DNA from: JAGDMS01 sp050015455
GTDB taxonomy: Bacteria > Desulfobacterota > Binatia > HRBIN30
Reading direction: 5' to 3'
Length of the DNA: 64,000 bases
NCBI GenBank assembly: GCA_050015455.1
Contig: JBEKBJ010000001.1
Location: forward strand, 1 to 64,000
Shown: positions 26,163-34,290 of the stretch, in pieces
Position numbering within the stretch: position 1 is the first letter of the stretch
How the letters are laid out: each line of letters starts with the position of its first letter
Program-made: the position numbers and the translations under genes
The notes under the pieces: model-generated
The model's input: only the letters and a program-made list of their open reading frames with translations
Databases searched by the model: none
What the model was told of the DNA's origin: nothing

Positions 26163-26876
26163 TCAGCGGTATGCGAGTAGACACGCCGCAACGCCCACGG
26201 CGGCGGTGAGCAGCAGGCGGTCGACGCGCGAGAAGCGTAAGCGGCGGCTGGAACGGCGGCTCGGTGACTCGAAGCCGCGCGCCGCCGCGGCCTCGGTGAT
26301 CGACCACGCACGCTGCGTTGTTAGCACGACGGCGGGCACGATGATCGCCATTGCGCGCGCCAGCGATTGCCGCGGCGCACGCCAGCTGAGCGCGGGGACC
26401 ACGATGCCGCGCGCCTGCTGCGCCTCGACAATCTCTCGCCACTCGGAATCCAGCAGATGGAGAAAGCGGTACGCCGTTGCGAAGGCGAAGGCGAGCCGTG
26501 CCGGCACGCGCATCTGCTCCAAGGCGGCTTGCAGCTCGTCCGGCGTCGTCGTCGCGAAGAAGAGGCTGAAGCCGGTGATGAGCAAGATCAGACGCACCGC
26601 AATCAGCACGGCGAAATCGAGGCCGATCCACACCCAATCCGCCGCAAACAGGACGATGAGCAGCACGGCAGCACGCCGCAGTTGCGCCAGCACCTGCCGC
26701 TCGATTCGTGCGGCCAGGATCAACAGGGAATAGGCCGTGAGGACCGCGGCGAGGTGCGCCAGCGGCAGCATCACCGCGGCCGAGGTGGCCGCGCACAGAA
26801 AAAGCTTCGTCCGCGGATCGGCCCGCCGCAGGAAGCTGTCGCGAGGCAACTCGCACTGAGCCCGAGGCCGCATCAT
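26163..26876 (-). CDS. ECF transporter T component (CbiQ family)
   Basis: The 237-residue integral membrane subunit couples the ATPases to the S component. It has the CbiQ layout: an N-terminal RADPRTKLFLC motif, hydrophobic helices, and the two diagnostic short coupling motifs with A-R-G, seen here as VEAQQARGI and TEAAAARGFE. It ends in a final membrane helix (LLLTAAVGVAACLLA). The ATG at 26876 directly follows the stop codon of the ATPase gene, so translation is coupled. Confidence 0.88.
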   Translation of the reverse strand: MMRPRAQCELPRDSFLRRADPRTKLFLCAATSAAVMLPLAHLAAVLTAYSLLILAARIERQVLAQLRRAAVLLIVLFAADWVWIGLDFAVLIAVRLILLITGFSLFFATTTPDELQAALEQMRVPARLAFAFATAYRFLHLLDSEWREIVEAQQARGIVVPALSWRAPRQSLARAMAIIVPAVVLTTQRAWSITEAAAARGFESPSRRSSRRLRFSRVDRLLLTAAVGVAACLLAYR

Positions 26877-28289
26877 TCACCGGAGCTGCTGGTGCGGGGA
26901 GACCGCCGGGTCGCGGAGATCCTCGCAGTTGAGAGTGGTCCGCGGATGTTCACGGGTGGTGAGGCGGCCGGCTTGCAGTAGAAAGACCTCGTCCGACCAC
27001 TTGACCGCCCATTCCACGTCGTGCGTCGCAATCACGCAGAGATAGCCGGCTGCCGCCAGCCGCTTCAGGATGCGCCCGAGGAACCGGCGCTGATGCGCAT
27101 CTTGCCCGAGGGTCGGCTCATCCAGACAGATGCCGCTGAGCCCCGGTCGGAGCAGGACGGTGGCCAGCGCGAGCCGCTTCTTCTGGCCCTCACTGAGCAG
27201 CAGCGGCGGCGTCTGCTCGTACCGAACGAGGCCGAGGAGCCTGACGACGCTGCGGTAGAAATCCTCGTCGATCTCGGACAGCCCGAACCGCAGCTCCTGC
27301 CTCACGCTAGCATTGAAGATCTGGCAGTCGGGGTTTTGGAAGCACAGGCCCAAGCGTGGTGTCTGGTGGCCATCGCTGCTCAACGTATTGACCCGGCCGG
27401 TGTACGCGTGGAGACCCACCAGCGTGCGCAGCAGCGTCGTCTTGCCCGAGCCATTGGTGCCGACGATGGCAATCACGCGGCCGCCTGCAAGGGTGCAATC
27501 GATCCCGTCCAGCACCGGCCGGCCGCCCAGCTCGACGCGCAAGCCGTTCACCACGACGCGAAAGGGCGGGACCTCCACCGCCAAGTCAGGGAAATCCTCG
27601 TCCGGAATCTCCGCGGCGGGCAACGCGAGCCGCTGCAGGCCATCGACGCCGGCGAGAAGAGCGGGGCCGTGCTCGAAAGCTGTAATCGCGCAGCCCTGGT
27701 GCCGGAGCGCGACGAGCTCGCTCACGGCCTGCATTGCGGATGCCGTGTCCAACATCGCGAACGGCTCATCGAGGACCAGGGCGCGCGGCTGGCGCGCCAT
27801 AACCGCCGCGAGAATCAATCGCTGCTGCTCGCCGCCGCTCAAGCTGCGCGGATCACGCTCAGCAAAGCGCTCCAAGCCGAAGGTGGCCAAAGTGTGACCG
27901 AGGCGCTCATGCGCCGCGCGGCGCGAGAGGCCGAGGTTTTCAAGCCCGAACATGATCTCGTCGCGGACCGTCGAGCTGAGCAGCTGCGCTCTCGGATTTT
28001 GCGCGACGAATCCGACGACGGTCGTGAGCCACCACAACGGCGCGGTATCGCTCGACCGCCCGCCGATGTGGACCTGTCCCGCCAGCTCGCCGCGGTAAAG
28101 GTGCGGGACAAGTCCGCAGAGCATGCGGGCGAAGGTACTCTTGCCGCAGCCGGACGGGCCGGAGATCAGGTGGAACTCACCCGCCGCAGCCGCGAAATCG
28201 AACGGCCCGACGGCGCTTGCCTGCCCGGCGTAGCGGAAGGCCGCCGCCCGGGCGGCGATGACAGCGGTCGTGGCCGCGGGCCGGGTCAC
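26877..28289 (-). CDS. ECF transporter ATPase, two ABC domains fused in one chain
   Basis: A 470-residue fusion of the two cytoplasmic ATPases of an energy-coupling-factor transporter. Domain 1 (about 10-230) has Walker A GPSGCGKST, signature LSGGEQQRL and Walker B LVLDEPFAMLD. Domain 2 (about 245-460) has GTNGSGKTT, a variant signature LSEGQKKRLAL and CLDEPTLGQD with switch His in ATHD. Many bacteria use separate EcfA1/EcfA2; the fused form is a known variant. The GTG at 28289 overlaps the upstream stop by four bases (GTGA). Confidence 0.9.
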   Translation of the reverse strand: MTRPAATTAVIAARAAAFRYAGQASAVGPFDFAAAAGEFHLISGPSGCGKSTFARMLCGLVPHLYRGELAGQVHIGGRSSDTAPLWWLTTVVGFVAQNPRAQLLSSTVRDEIMFGLENLGLSRRAAHERLGHTLATFGLERFAERDPRSLSGGEQQRLILAAVMARQPRALVLDEPFAMLDTASAMQAVSELVALRHQGCAITAFEHGPALLAGVDGLQRLALPAAEIPDEDFPDLAVEVPPFRVVVNGLRVELGGRPVLDGIDCTLAGGRVIAIVGTNGSGKTTLLRTLVGLHAYTGRVNTLSSDGHQTPRLGLCFQNPDCQIFNASVRQELRFGLSEIDEDFYRSVVRLLGLVRYEQTPPLLLSEGQKKRLALATVLLRPGLSGICLDEPTLGQDAHQRRFLGRILKRLAAAGYLCVIATHDVEWAVKWSDEVFLLQAGRLTTREHPRTTLNCEDLRDPAVSPHQQLR

Positions 28290-29035
28290 GCCTCGCCCTC
28301 CGCATGCACGCTCTTGCGATCGAAGCAACGCCACTCACCATCGGTGTGTTCGACGAGTAGCACCGGCCGGCCGAGCAGCAGCCGCGGGCGTACCCAATCA
28401 CCCGTGGTGATCACGGCATTCGACGGCACCACCTCGCCGTCGCGGGCGATGCAGAGGATCTCGATACCACGCCTCCGCAGCTCGGCGGCGGCAACACGCT
28501 CGCCGAGGTCCCGCAGTCCCCCGCGCCACTCCAGGAATCGTCCGGCGTTGCCAGCGGCGGTGAGCCCCACGGCGGCGAGGGCGCCGATAATGCCATCGCC
28601 AGTGCCGCCGAGTTCACCCAGGATGAGCTGCCGCCCCCTCGCGACGGCCGTCGCCTCGAACTTGCTGACGACCTCGCTGCTTGCGCGCTGTGCGAACCGG
28701 ACGACTCCCGCTCCGACCTTCTCCTGTTCGGCCAGGCAGAGTCCGGGGTCCGAGCCCGGGGCGCATCGGGTAACGATGTACCCTCCCGCCATATCGAAGA
28801 TCTCTTGCGCTGCGCTCGCCGCAGCCATCACCATGAGACAGGCCGGGCTGTTGTGGCTGGTGTAGGGGATGCGCGGGTCCACCAACAACTGGTGACGGAC
28901 GACGCCGACGACCCGCGCCAGCTCTAACCGTTGTAAGTAGGTCCCTAAATCGCGCGCCAGTCTTCCCGTACCGGGCTTCTGACCGATGACGTCGGTATCG
29001 TCTACACCGAGGAGAAGCTGCACCGGCGATTCCAT
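28286..29035 (-). CDS. TiaS-like DDTD-motif protein in a transporter operon
   Basis: A cytosolic protein of 249 residues. The N-terminus LLLGVDDTD matches the DDTD box of archaeal TiaS, the enzyme that attaches agmatine to tRNA-Ile cytidine. The central GELGGTGDGIIGALAAVGL resembles its GxGxIGALAAIG region. The tRNA-binding OB and zinc-ribbon domains of TiaS are absent and bacteria do not use agmatidine, so the substrate must differ. The gene sits one base after the regulator stop and overlaps the ECF ATPase by four bases, firmly inside the transport operon. A nucleotide-dependent modification of the imported cargo, or a sensing role, is speculation. The C-terminal 60 residues (GDWVRPRLLLGRPVLLVE) are unrecognised. 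Confidence 0.7.
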   Translation of the reverse strand: MESPVQLLLGVDDTDVIGQKPGTGRLARDLGTYLQRLELARVVGVVRHQLLVDPRIPYTSHNSPACLMVMAAASAAQEIFDMAGGYIVTRCAPGSDPGLCLAEQEKVGAGVVRFAQRASSEVVSKFEATAVARGRQLILGELGGTGDGIIGALAAVGLTAAGNAGRFLEWRGGLRDLGERVAAAELRRRGIEILCIARDGEVVPSNAVITTGDWVRPRLLLGRPVLLVEHTDGEWRCFDRKSVHAEGEA

Positions 29036-29036
29036 C

Positions 29037-30305
29037 TCAGTGGATGTCCGCTACGATGGTGCCGAGACGCGACACGTCGTAGCCGCTGAGGGCTGCCGCC
29101 GCCTGGCGGAATGCGCCGGCATGCATCACCTCGAGGAACGCCCGCAGCCGTGGCGATTCGAAAATGGTGCGTGGGACAGCCAGGTCGTAACGCTCGTGGC
29201 CGAGCGAGATGAAATCCAACCCCCACGCCTCGGCGGCGGCGCGGATGCCGGGCCCGACATCCGCCGTTCCGGCGGCGACGGCCGCGGCGACCGCCGCGGC
29301 GACCGCGTTGTGTGTTGGGACCTCGCTTGCAAACCCGGCGATCGCCTGTGGATCGATCCGAGCCTGACGCAGCCGCTGGAACAAGAACAGCCGCGTCCCG
29401 GCGCCGCGTTGGCGGTTGACGAGCTGCACGCGTCGGCGGGTGAGGTCCTTGAGAGACCGGATGCGCTTGGGATTACCGCGTGCGACCATCAGCCCTTGCT
29501 CGCGCTCCGCCAGGTGCAGCAGCAGCACGCGTTCTTCGGGCATCAGGTGCTTGACGAAGGGGACATTGTACTCGCCGGATTCAACGTCCAGCAGATGCAG
29601 GCCAGCGATGTGTGCGCGGCCTTCACCAAGGGCCATCAGTCCCGCGAGGCTGCCGACGCGGTGGGCGGAAAAGTGAATCTCGGGATGCGCCTCGGCGAGA
29701 AACCGGGCCAACAGATCGAGCACTAGGTCGTCACTGCCGATGGCGACGAGCGCATTGCCCTCGCTGCGCTCCGGGGCGGCAGCGCGGCGCTGGGGGAGCA
29801 ACGCCGCGCAGGATTCGAGCGCGGCGAGCGACGCCTCGGTCTGGCGCACGCGCGCATCCGTCAACAGCCAGCGGCCGCTATCGCCGGCGTGCTGGGCGCC
29901 TTCGCGCAAGCTCCGCTGCACGGCGCATTGCGATTCCAGTAGGCGGCGCCGTTCGCCGATGAGGGCCGGCAGCGGCGTGCGCTGTTGCGCGAGCCCGAAT
30001 CTGAGCTTGACCTCAAATTCATCCCGCCCGCGTTGCATGCGAGCCACTGGGTTGCTCAGCCAACGCTTCAACTCGGCGCGGCCGCGCGCGGTAATGGCGT
30101 ACACCTTGCGGTCCGGCCCGTGGGGGCCCGGTTCGAGGCGCGCGCCGACCCAGCCCTTGCGCCTCATCGAGGCCAGCAAACGGTAGAGCTGTCCGAAATC
30201 GAGCCGCCACTCGGGACCGAACTCCTCGGCCAGCTCGTGCCTGAGATCGTAGCCATGCCGCTCCCCCCGTGCGAGCAGACCCAGCAATGCGTGCGCTGCC
30301 GCCAC
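29037..30305 (-). CDS. PadR-type winged-helix regulator fused to a periplasmic-binding-like sensor domain
   Basis: A 422-residue regulator. Residues 1-75 form a PadR winged helix (LLGLLARGERHGYDLRHEL, FGQLYRLLASMRRKGWV, YAITARGRAELKRWL). Residues 75-165 form the PadR helical extension. The C-terminal half (about 195-400) is a PBP-like ligand domain of the type linked with molybdate regulators (AIGSDDLVLDLLARFL, LVNRQRGAGTRLFLFQRL, GTADVGPGIRAAA). The GTG at 30305 has GGAGG five bases upstream; a TTG 17 codons earlier lies on a likely -35 box. The gene heads the TiaS-like/ECF/TonB operon and diverges from modABC, so it probably senses molybdate or a related oxyanion and controls both sides. 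Confidence 0.82.
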   Translation of the reverse strand: MAAAHALLGLLARGERHGYDLRHELAEEFGPEWRLDFGQLYRLLASMRRKGWVGARLEPGPHGPDRKVYAITARGRAELKRWLSNPVARMQRGRDEFEVKLRFGLAQQRTPLPALIGERRRLLESQCAVQRSLREGAQHAGDSGRWLLTDARVRQTEASLAALESCAALLPQRRAAAPERSEGNALVAIGSDDLVLDLLARFLAEAHPEIHFSAHRVGSLAGLMALGEGRAHIAGLHLLDVESGEYNVPFVKHLMPEERVLLLHLAEREQGLMVARGNPKRIRSLKDLTRRRVQLVNRQRGAGTRLFLFQRLRQARIDPQAIAGFASEVPTHNAVAAAVAAAVAAGTADVGPGIRAAAEAWGLDFISLGHERYDLAVPRTIFESPRLRAFLEVMHAGAFRQAAAALSGYDVSRLGTIVADIH

Positions 30306-30318
30306 CCAATCCTCCGTT

Positions 30319-30339
30319 GCTATAGGTAATGCCCATAGC
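30319..30339. promoter_or_regulatory. imperfect dyad upstream of the regulator gene, possible operator
   Basis: Half-sites GCTATAGG (30319-30326) and CCATAGC (30333-30339) are inverted around a short centre. On the minus strand a perfect TTGACA lies at 30356-30351, and the dyad covers the place where the -10 box should be, as expected for autoregulation. The -10 itself (CATTAC) is poor, so this is tentative. Confidence 0.35.
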
Positions 30340-30445
30340 CACCACCGTCTTGTCAAGCGGCGGGGCGAGCGTTCGGACGACGAGGATGTGCGTCATAGAT
30401 ATTGGGAGTTTCGCGAGCCCCAACCTCGAGGGCAATTGCTTGGCA

Positions 30446-30459
30446 GACAGTATTCTGTC
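30446..30459. promoter_or_regulatory. perfect dyad GACAGTATTCTGTC upstream of modA, possible operator
   Basis: The arms GACAG and CTGTC are perfectly inverted around TATT. The site lies 87 bases before the modA start and about 140 bases before the divergent regulator. A second inverted pair, CATGA and TCATG, occupies 30459-30478. The region is AT-richer than its surroundings. Binding by the PadR-PBP regulator is inferred from position only. Confidence 0.4.
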
Positions 30460-30545
30460 ATGAACTGATACGATCATGTCGGATCCCAGGTACGGCAATC
30501 GGCAGCTGCCTGGCGCTGCTTCTCGGCTGAGAGGGAACCTCGAGT

Positions 30546-31322
30546 ATGAAATTGCGTAAAGATGCTGTGACGGTGGCATTATTGGTGGCGTGTTCGGTCA
30601 CCCCGACTGGCGCTCAGGAATCGAGGGAAAGGACCGCGATGAGACTTGCGGGCACGGTTAGGGTCTTTGCGGCAGCCTCGCTCACTGCGGCGTTTCAGAG
30701 AATGGCGAGTGCGTTTGAGAAGGCGCACCCGGGCGTCGCAGTGGAACTGAATTTTGCGGGGTCGCAGACACTCGTGCAGCAGATCCAGGAGGGCGCGCCG
30801 GCGGATGTCTTCGCTTCGGCCGACGAGACCAACATGCAGAAGCTCGTGGCCAGCGGCGAGATCGCGGGCACACCTCAGCTGTTTGCGCACAACGCGCTGC
30901 AGATTGTGGTGGCGGCGGGAAACCCGAAACACATTGGCGGCCTGGCGGATCTGGCGAAGCCTGGCCTCACCATTACGCTGTGTGGTCCTACGGTCCCGTG
31001 TGGGCGTTACGCCGGCGAGGCGTTCGGCAAGGCAGTCCTCGCCGTGCCCGCAGCCAGCCAGGAACTGGACGTGAAAGCGGTGGTGACTAAGGTCGCACTG
31101 GGAGAGGCCGACGCGGGAATTGTCTACGTCACAGATGTGCGTGCTGCAGGCAGCACGGTGGAGGGGGTGGACATTCCAGCGGCATCTAACGTTGTCGCGC
31201 GCTATCCCATCGCGCCGCTGAAGAGCGCACCAAACCCGGCGACGGCCGCGGCATTCGTGGCCTTCGTGCTGTCGCCGGAGGGGCAGAAGGGGCTCGCGAC
31301 CTTCGGGTTTCTGCCGCGATGA
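30546..31322 (+). CDS. modA: molybdate ABC transporter, periplasmic binding protein
   Basis: A 258-residue exported protein that binds molybdate (or tungstate) in the periplasm and delivers it to ModB. A signal peptide (VALLVACSVTPTGA) precedes the ModA core. Recognised motifs are VFAAASLTAAFQRMASAFEK, NFAGSQTLVQQI, GAPADVFASAD, CGPTVPCGRYA, GEADAGIVYVTD and the C-terminal FVLSPEGQKGLATFGF. Oxyanion-binding Ser residues occur in the AAASL and GSQ segments. The ATG at 30546 is preceded by GAGGGAA. The modB start overlaps its stop (ATGA). Confidence 0.95.
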   Translation: MKLRKDAVTVALLVACSVTPTGAQESRERTAMRLAGTVRVFAAASLTAAFQRMASAFEKAHPGVAVELNFAGSQTLVQQIQEGAPADVFASADETNMQKLVASGEIAGTPQLFAHNALQIVVAAGNPKHIGGLADLAKPGLTITLCGPTVPCGRYAGEAFGKAVLAVPAASQELDVKAVVTKVALGEADAGIVYVTDVRAAGSTVEGVDIPAASNVVARYPIAPLKSAPNPATAAAFVAFVLSPEGQKGLATFGFLPR

Positions 31323-32134
31323 CGTCGGGCGTAGCCCGCATGCGCCGCAGCCGGCGTGAGGGGGTGCCGCTCCTGGCGCTGGTTGTCGCCGCCGCTGGAG
31401 CGGCCGTGTTCGTTCTGCCACTCATCGGTCTTCTGTGGCGAGGGTTCGGCAGTGACGTGTGGGAGGCGCTCACGGCGCCCGCGGTCCGAACGGCGCTCTG
31501 GCTGTCGCTGGTTTGTTCGCTCTCGGCGACGGGTTTCGCGGTGGTGTTCGGCCTGCCGCTCGCCTGGGTGCAAGCGAGAGCGCAGTTCCCAGGGCGCACG
31601 TTGCTCCGTGGTATCACGATGCTGCCCATTGTGTTGCCTCCGGTGGTTGGTGGGGTCGCGTTACTGTTGGCGTTTGGGCGCCGCGGCTTGCTCGGCCAGT
31701 GGCTGGACGAGTACTTGGGTCTCCGCTTGCCATTTACGACCGCGGGGGCAGTGCTGGCGGAGGCGTTCGTAGCCACGCCGTTTTTCATTCTTACGGTGGA
31801 AGGGGCGCTCCGTTCTGTCGATCGCCGGCTGGAGGACGCCGCGCGGACGCTAGGCGCGGGGCGGTGGACGGTCTTTCGGCGGGTGACCATTCCCCTGATA
31901 CGCCCCTCGCTGCAGGCGGGCGCGGTCCTCTGTTGGGCGCGGGCCCTCGGCGAGTTTGGCGCCACCATTACGTTTGCGGGAAACTTCCCTGGCCGCACAC
32001 AGACCATTCCACTGGCGGTCTATCTGGCCCTCGAAACGAATCCGGAAGCGGGGATCGTGCTGAGTCTGATCCTGCTCGGGATCTCCCTGGCCGTGCTCGT
32101 CGGGCTGCGGCAGCGCTGGTGGAGCGTACTGTGA
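31319..32134 (+). CDS. modB: molybdate ABC transporter, permease
   Basis: A 271-residue inner-membrane permease with about five or six helices (VPLLALVVAAAGAAVFVLPLIGLLW, MLPIVLPPVVGGVALLLAFG, GIVLSLILLGISLAVLVGL). The cytoplasmic EAA loop that contacts the ATPase reads EDAARTLGAGRWTVFRRVTI, typical of ModB. It overlaps modA by four bases and modC by four bases, a tightly coupled operon. Confidence 0.93.
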   Translation: MTSGVARMRRSRREGVPLLALVVAAAGAAVFVLPLIGLLWRGFGSDVWEALTAPAVRTALWLSLVCSLSATGFAVVFGLPLAWVQARAQFPGRTLLRGITMLPIVLPPVVGGVALLLAFGRRGLLGQWLDEYLGLRLPFTTAGAVLAEAFVATPFFILTVEGALRSVDRRLEDAARTLGAGRWTVFRRVTIPLIRPSLQAGAVLCWARALGEFGATITFAGNFPGRTQTIPLAVYLALETNPEAGIVLSLILLGISLAVLVGLRQRWWSVL

Positions 32135-33183
32135 GCTTGGAGGCGTGCGTACGCGTCACGTTAGGCGCGCTGGATCTGTGTGTCGATCTCCACGTTGAGG
32201 CGGGGAACGTGGTGGCGGTGCTCGGCCCCAACGGCGCCGGTAAGACCACACTCCTGCGTGTGCTGGCGGGGCTCGTCCGGATTACCGATGGCCATGTAGT
32301 CCTCGATGGGCAAGCACTCGAGGATACCAGGAACGGCATCTATGTCCCGCCTGAGGAGCGGCCGATTGGGGTAGTGTTCCAAGAGTACCTCTTGTTTCCG
32401 CACCTCACGGCGCTGGACAACGTGGCTTTCGGTCTGCGCTGTCACGGCCGCTCGCAACGGGAGGCCCGCCAGCGGGCACACGAGTGGCTCGAACGCGTGG
32501 GCCTCGGCGACCGCGCCGGCGCAAGGCCCGCAGCGCTGTCCGGTGGCGAGGCCCAGCGCGTGGCGCTGGCACGAGCGCTCGCCATTGAGCCCAGAGTGCT
32601 GCTGCTCGACGAGCCGCTGTCGGCGCTCGACGTGAGCACTCGCTCCGACGTGCGCCGGAGGCTGCGCCGTCATCTGGAAGCGTTCCGAGGAGTTCGGCTC
32701 CTGGTGACGCACGACCCCGTCGAAGCGATGGCACTCGCCGACCGCCTCGTCGTGCTTGAGCGGGGGCGCGTGGTTCAAACCGGGTCGCCGACGCAGGTGG
32801 CCGAACAGCCGCGCTCTTCCTATGTCGCCGACCTCGCCGGTGTGAACCTGCTTCGTGGCCGGGCCACGGATGATCACGTGGCGCTGAGCGGCGGTGCGGT
32901 CCTGGCGGTGCCTGGCGCTGGAACAGGAGAGATCTTTGCGGTGATCCACCCGCGTGCGGTGGCGCTGCACCGCAGCCCGCCAGAGGGCACCCCACGCAAC
33001 GTCTGGCGTGGGCAGATCGCCGGCCTCGACCTCGAAGGCGCCCGCGTCCGTGTCCGCGTCGCCGGCACGATTCCAATCGTGGCTGAGGTCACACGCGCGG
33101 AGCTGGCAGACCTTCACCTCGATCAGGGCAGTGAGGTCTGGGTGCACGTGAAGGCGACAGAGATCGCTGTCTATGCGGCATGA
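32131..33183 (+). CDS. modC: molybdate ABC transporter, ATPase with TOBE domain
   Basis: A 350-residue ATPase energising molybdate import. It has Walker A GPNGAGKTTLL, signature LSGGEAQRVALARAL, Walker B LLLDEPLSALD and switch His in VTHD. A C-terminal TOBE domain of about 65 residues (NVWRGQIAGLDLEGARVRVR) can bind the oxyanion for feedback. The GTG at 32131 overlaps the modB stop as GTGA; another GTG lies at 32119. The open frame reaches far upstream into modB but the family start is here. Confidence 0.93.
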   Translation: MSLEACVRVTLGALDLCVDLHVEAGNVVAVLGPNGAGKTTLLRVLAGLVRITDGHVVLDGQALEDTRNGIYVPPEERPIGVVFQEYLLFPHLTALDNVAFGLRCHGRSQREARQRAHEWLERVGLGDRAGARPAALSGGEAQRVALARALAIEPRVLLLDEPLSALDVSTRSDVRRRLRRHLEAFRGVRLLVTHDPVEAMALADRLVVLERGRVVQTGSPTQVAEQPRSSYVADLAGVNLLRGRATDDHVALSGGAVLAVPGAGTGEIFAVIHPRAVALHRSPPEGTPRNVWRGQIAGLDLEGARVRVRVAGTIPIVAEVTRAELADLHLDQGSEVWVHVKATEIAVYAA

Positions 33184-33633
33184 GATTCCCGCAGGCACCT
33201 TGTTGAACCGGAACTGAAGGGGAGAGCGGCCTGGGAAGGCCGCTCCCGGTTGGTTGAAGGTAGGAGGGGAGGGGGCCCCGCGTACCTTCTGCTCTCGTGC
33301 GCCCAGCTTTGCATATGCATAGTTACGGGATGATGACGCACGCGTGAAGTCACGTTGAACTTCCGCGTAGCAGTGATCGCCAGCCCGGTGTGTGTCGGTG
33401 AGCCGCGTCTCCCGGGCGCGACGCATCGGTGCCGCTGGGAAAAAACTGCCAACTGCAATTAGCCGCCCTTCTGATTTACTTTGACCGGATAATGAGCACA
33501 TTGCAGCTCACCATTGGTTCTGCCAGGTGGCAGCTGGATGATTCGGTGCCCAAACTTCGAGCGTCGCGTGCCGCGAAACTGTGCAGCCGGCCCCAAGTTG
33601 TGTGAAGATATCGTGTCAAAGGGGAACACCTGA
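33184..33633. other. intergenic stretch after modC
   Basis: No convincing gene. It holds a strong hairpin near its left end and otherwise unique non-coding sequence up to the promoter of the next gene. Antisense frames here lack starts and family resemblance. Confidence 0.4.
33224..33245 (+). terminator. hairpin after modABC, possible terminator
   Basis: The 8-bp perfect stem GAGCGGCC/GGCCGCTC has the loop TGGGAA, 41 bases after the modC stop. No T-tract follows, so it may stabilise the 3' end of the mRNA or be factor-assisted rather than a classic terminator. Confidence 0.5.
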
Positions 33634-33661
33634 TTGACTGAGCGCTGGGGCAGGTTACGAT
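33634..33661 (+). promoter_or_regulatory. promoter of the small membrane protein gene
   Basis: TTGACT (33634-33639) and TACGAT (33656-33661) are spaced by 16 bases. Transcription would begin near 33668, followed by AAAGGAGG at 33675-33682 and the ATG at 33688, a compact and coherent initiation region. Confidence 0.5.
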
Positions 33662-33687
33662 TTGACCAATGACGAAAGGAGGCGCTT

Positions 33688-34035
33688 ATGATCGTGCCTG
33701 CTATATATGTCGGGAACGGGATCGCTAGTGCGACCGTCCCCGCCACGCAACTGCTCATCGGGCCTGTCCAAGCCTGGGTCTTAGTCTTCACCCTGCTCGC
33801 CGTGTGCTGCGGGATCCTCTGGGCCGTCACCCGGCCCGTAGGTACCGAAGAAGCCACCGCTTGGCAGCATCGCTCGCGCTGGACGGCGGCCAACGAGCGA
33901 CTCGGCACGGCGCTGGGCTCTCGTGGCCAGCAAGTCGGACACCCGATGTCACTCGTGTCGCGGTCGAGCACAGATTCCTCACCCTCATACAACGCCGCTG
34001 CTTCAATGTCCGATACAGGCGGGATCGCAGCGTGA
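33688..34035 (+). CDS. small single-span membrane protein of unknown function
   Basis: A 115-residue protein with one clear membrane helix at about residues 28-47 (AWVLVFTLLAVCCGILWAV) and a polar, Ser-rich C-terminal half without recognisable motifs. Support for a real gene comes from the strong AAAGGAGG ribosome binding site and the well-placed promoter just upstream. The hydrophilic tail could be partly degenerate. No family is recognised and no neighbours appear to be co-transcribed. Confidence 0.55.
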   Translation: MIVPAIYVGNGIASATVPATQLLIGPVQAWVLVFTLLAVCCGILWAVTRPVGTEEATAWQHRSRWTAANERLGTALGSRGQQVGHPMSLVSRSSTDSSPSYNAAASMSDTGGIAA

Positions 34036-34135
34036 TCCCTGTTTCTCAGCTGCGGGTGCTGCTGAGCCTCGCACAATAAGATGACAGAAGTCGACCAACC
34101 CGTTCGCGCCGAGTAGCGCTCGTCTTCCTAGGGTG

Positions 34136-34201
34136 CGTATCGAGGGGCGCGCCTTGCCAGCCAGTAACACGTCTCTCGATACGGCGCCAAACGAGGGCGC
34201 C
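34136..34201. repeat. inverted repeats between the small membrane protein and HAD genes
   Basis: CGTATCGAG at 34136-34144 is inverted as CTCGATACG at 34175-34183. It is followed by GGCGCC, seven bases and GGCGCC again at 34183-34201. The pair could form a stem with a 30-base loop, possibly a bidirectional terminator or a decayed repeat; no T-tract is present. Confidence 0.35.
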
Positions 34202-34290
34202 TACTCGGAACGAGTGGGACTTTGTGTCACTCGCCGGCACGAATTGCCGGCTCTTGCTTTCGCGTCATGAGCCGGTACCTTCTTGCTTGA

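Noticed and set aside
27021..28865. 614-codon open frame on the plus strand
   Set aside because: Antisense to the fused ECF ATPase, whose ABC motifs are unmistakable; the plus-strand translation has no domain and crosses two real genes.
31459..32130. Upstream extension of the modC frame through modB
   Set aside because: It is the out-of-frame shadow of modB; ModC family proteins begin near 32131 and the GTGA overlap fits.
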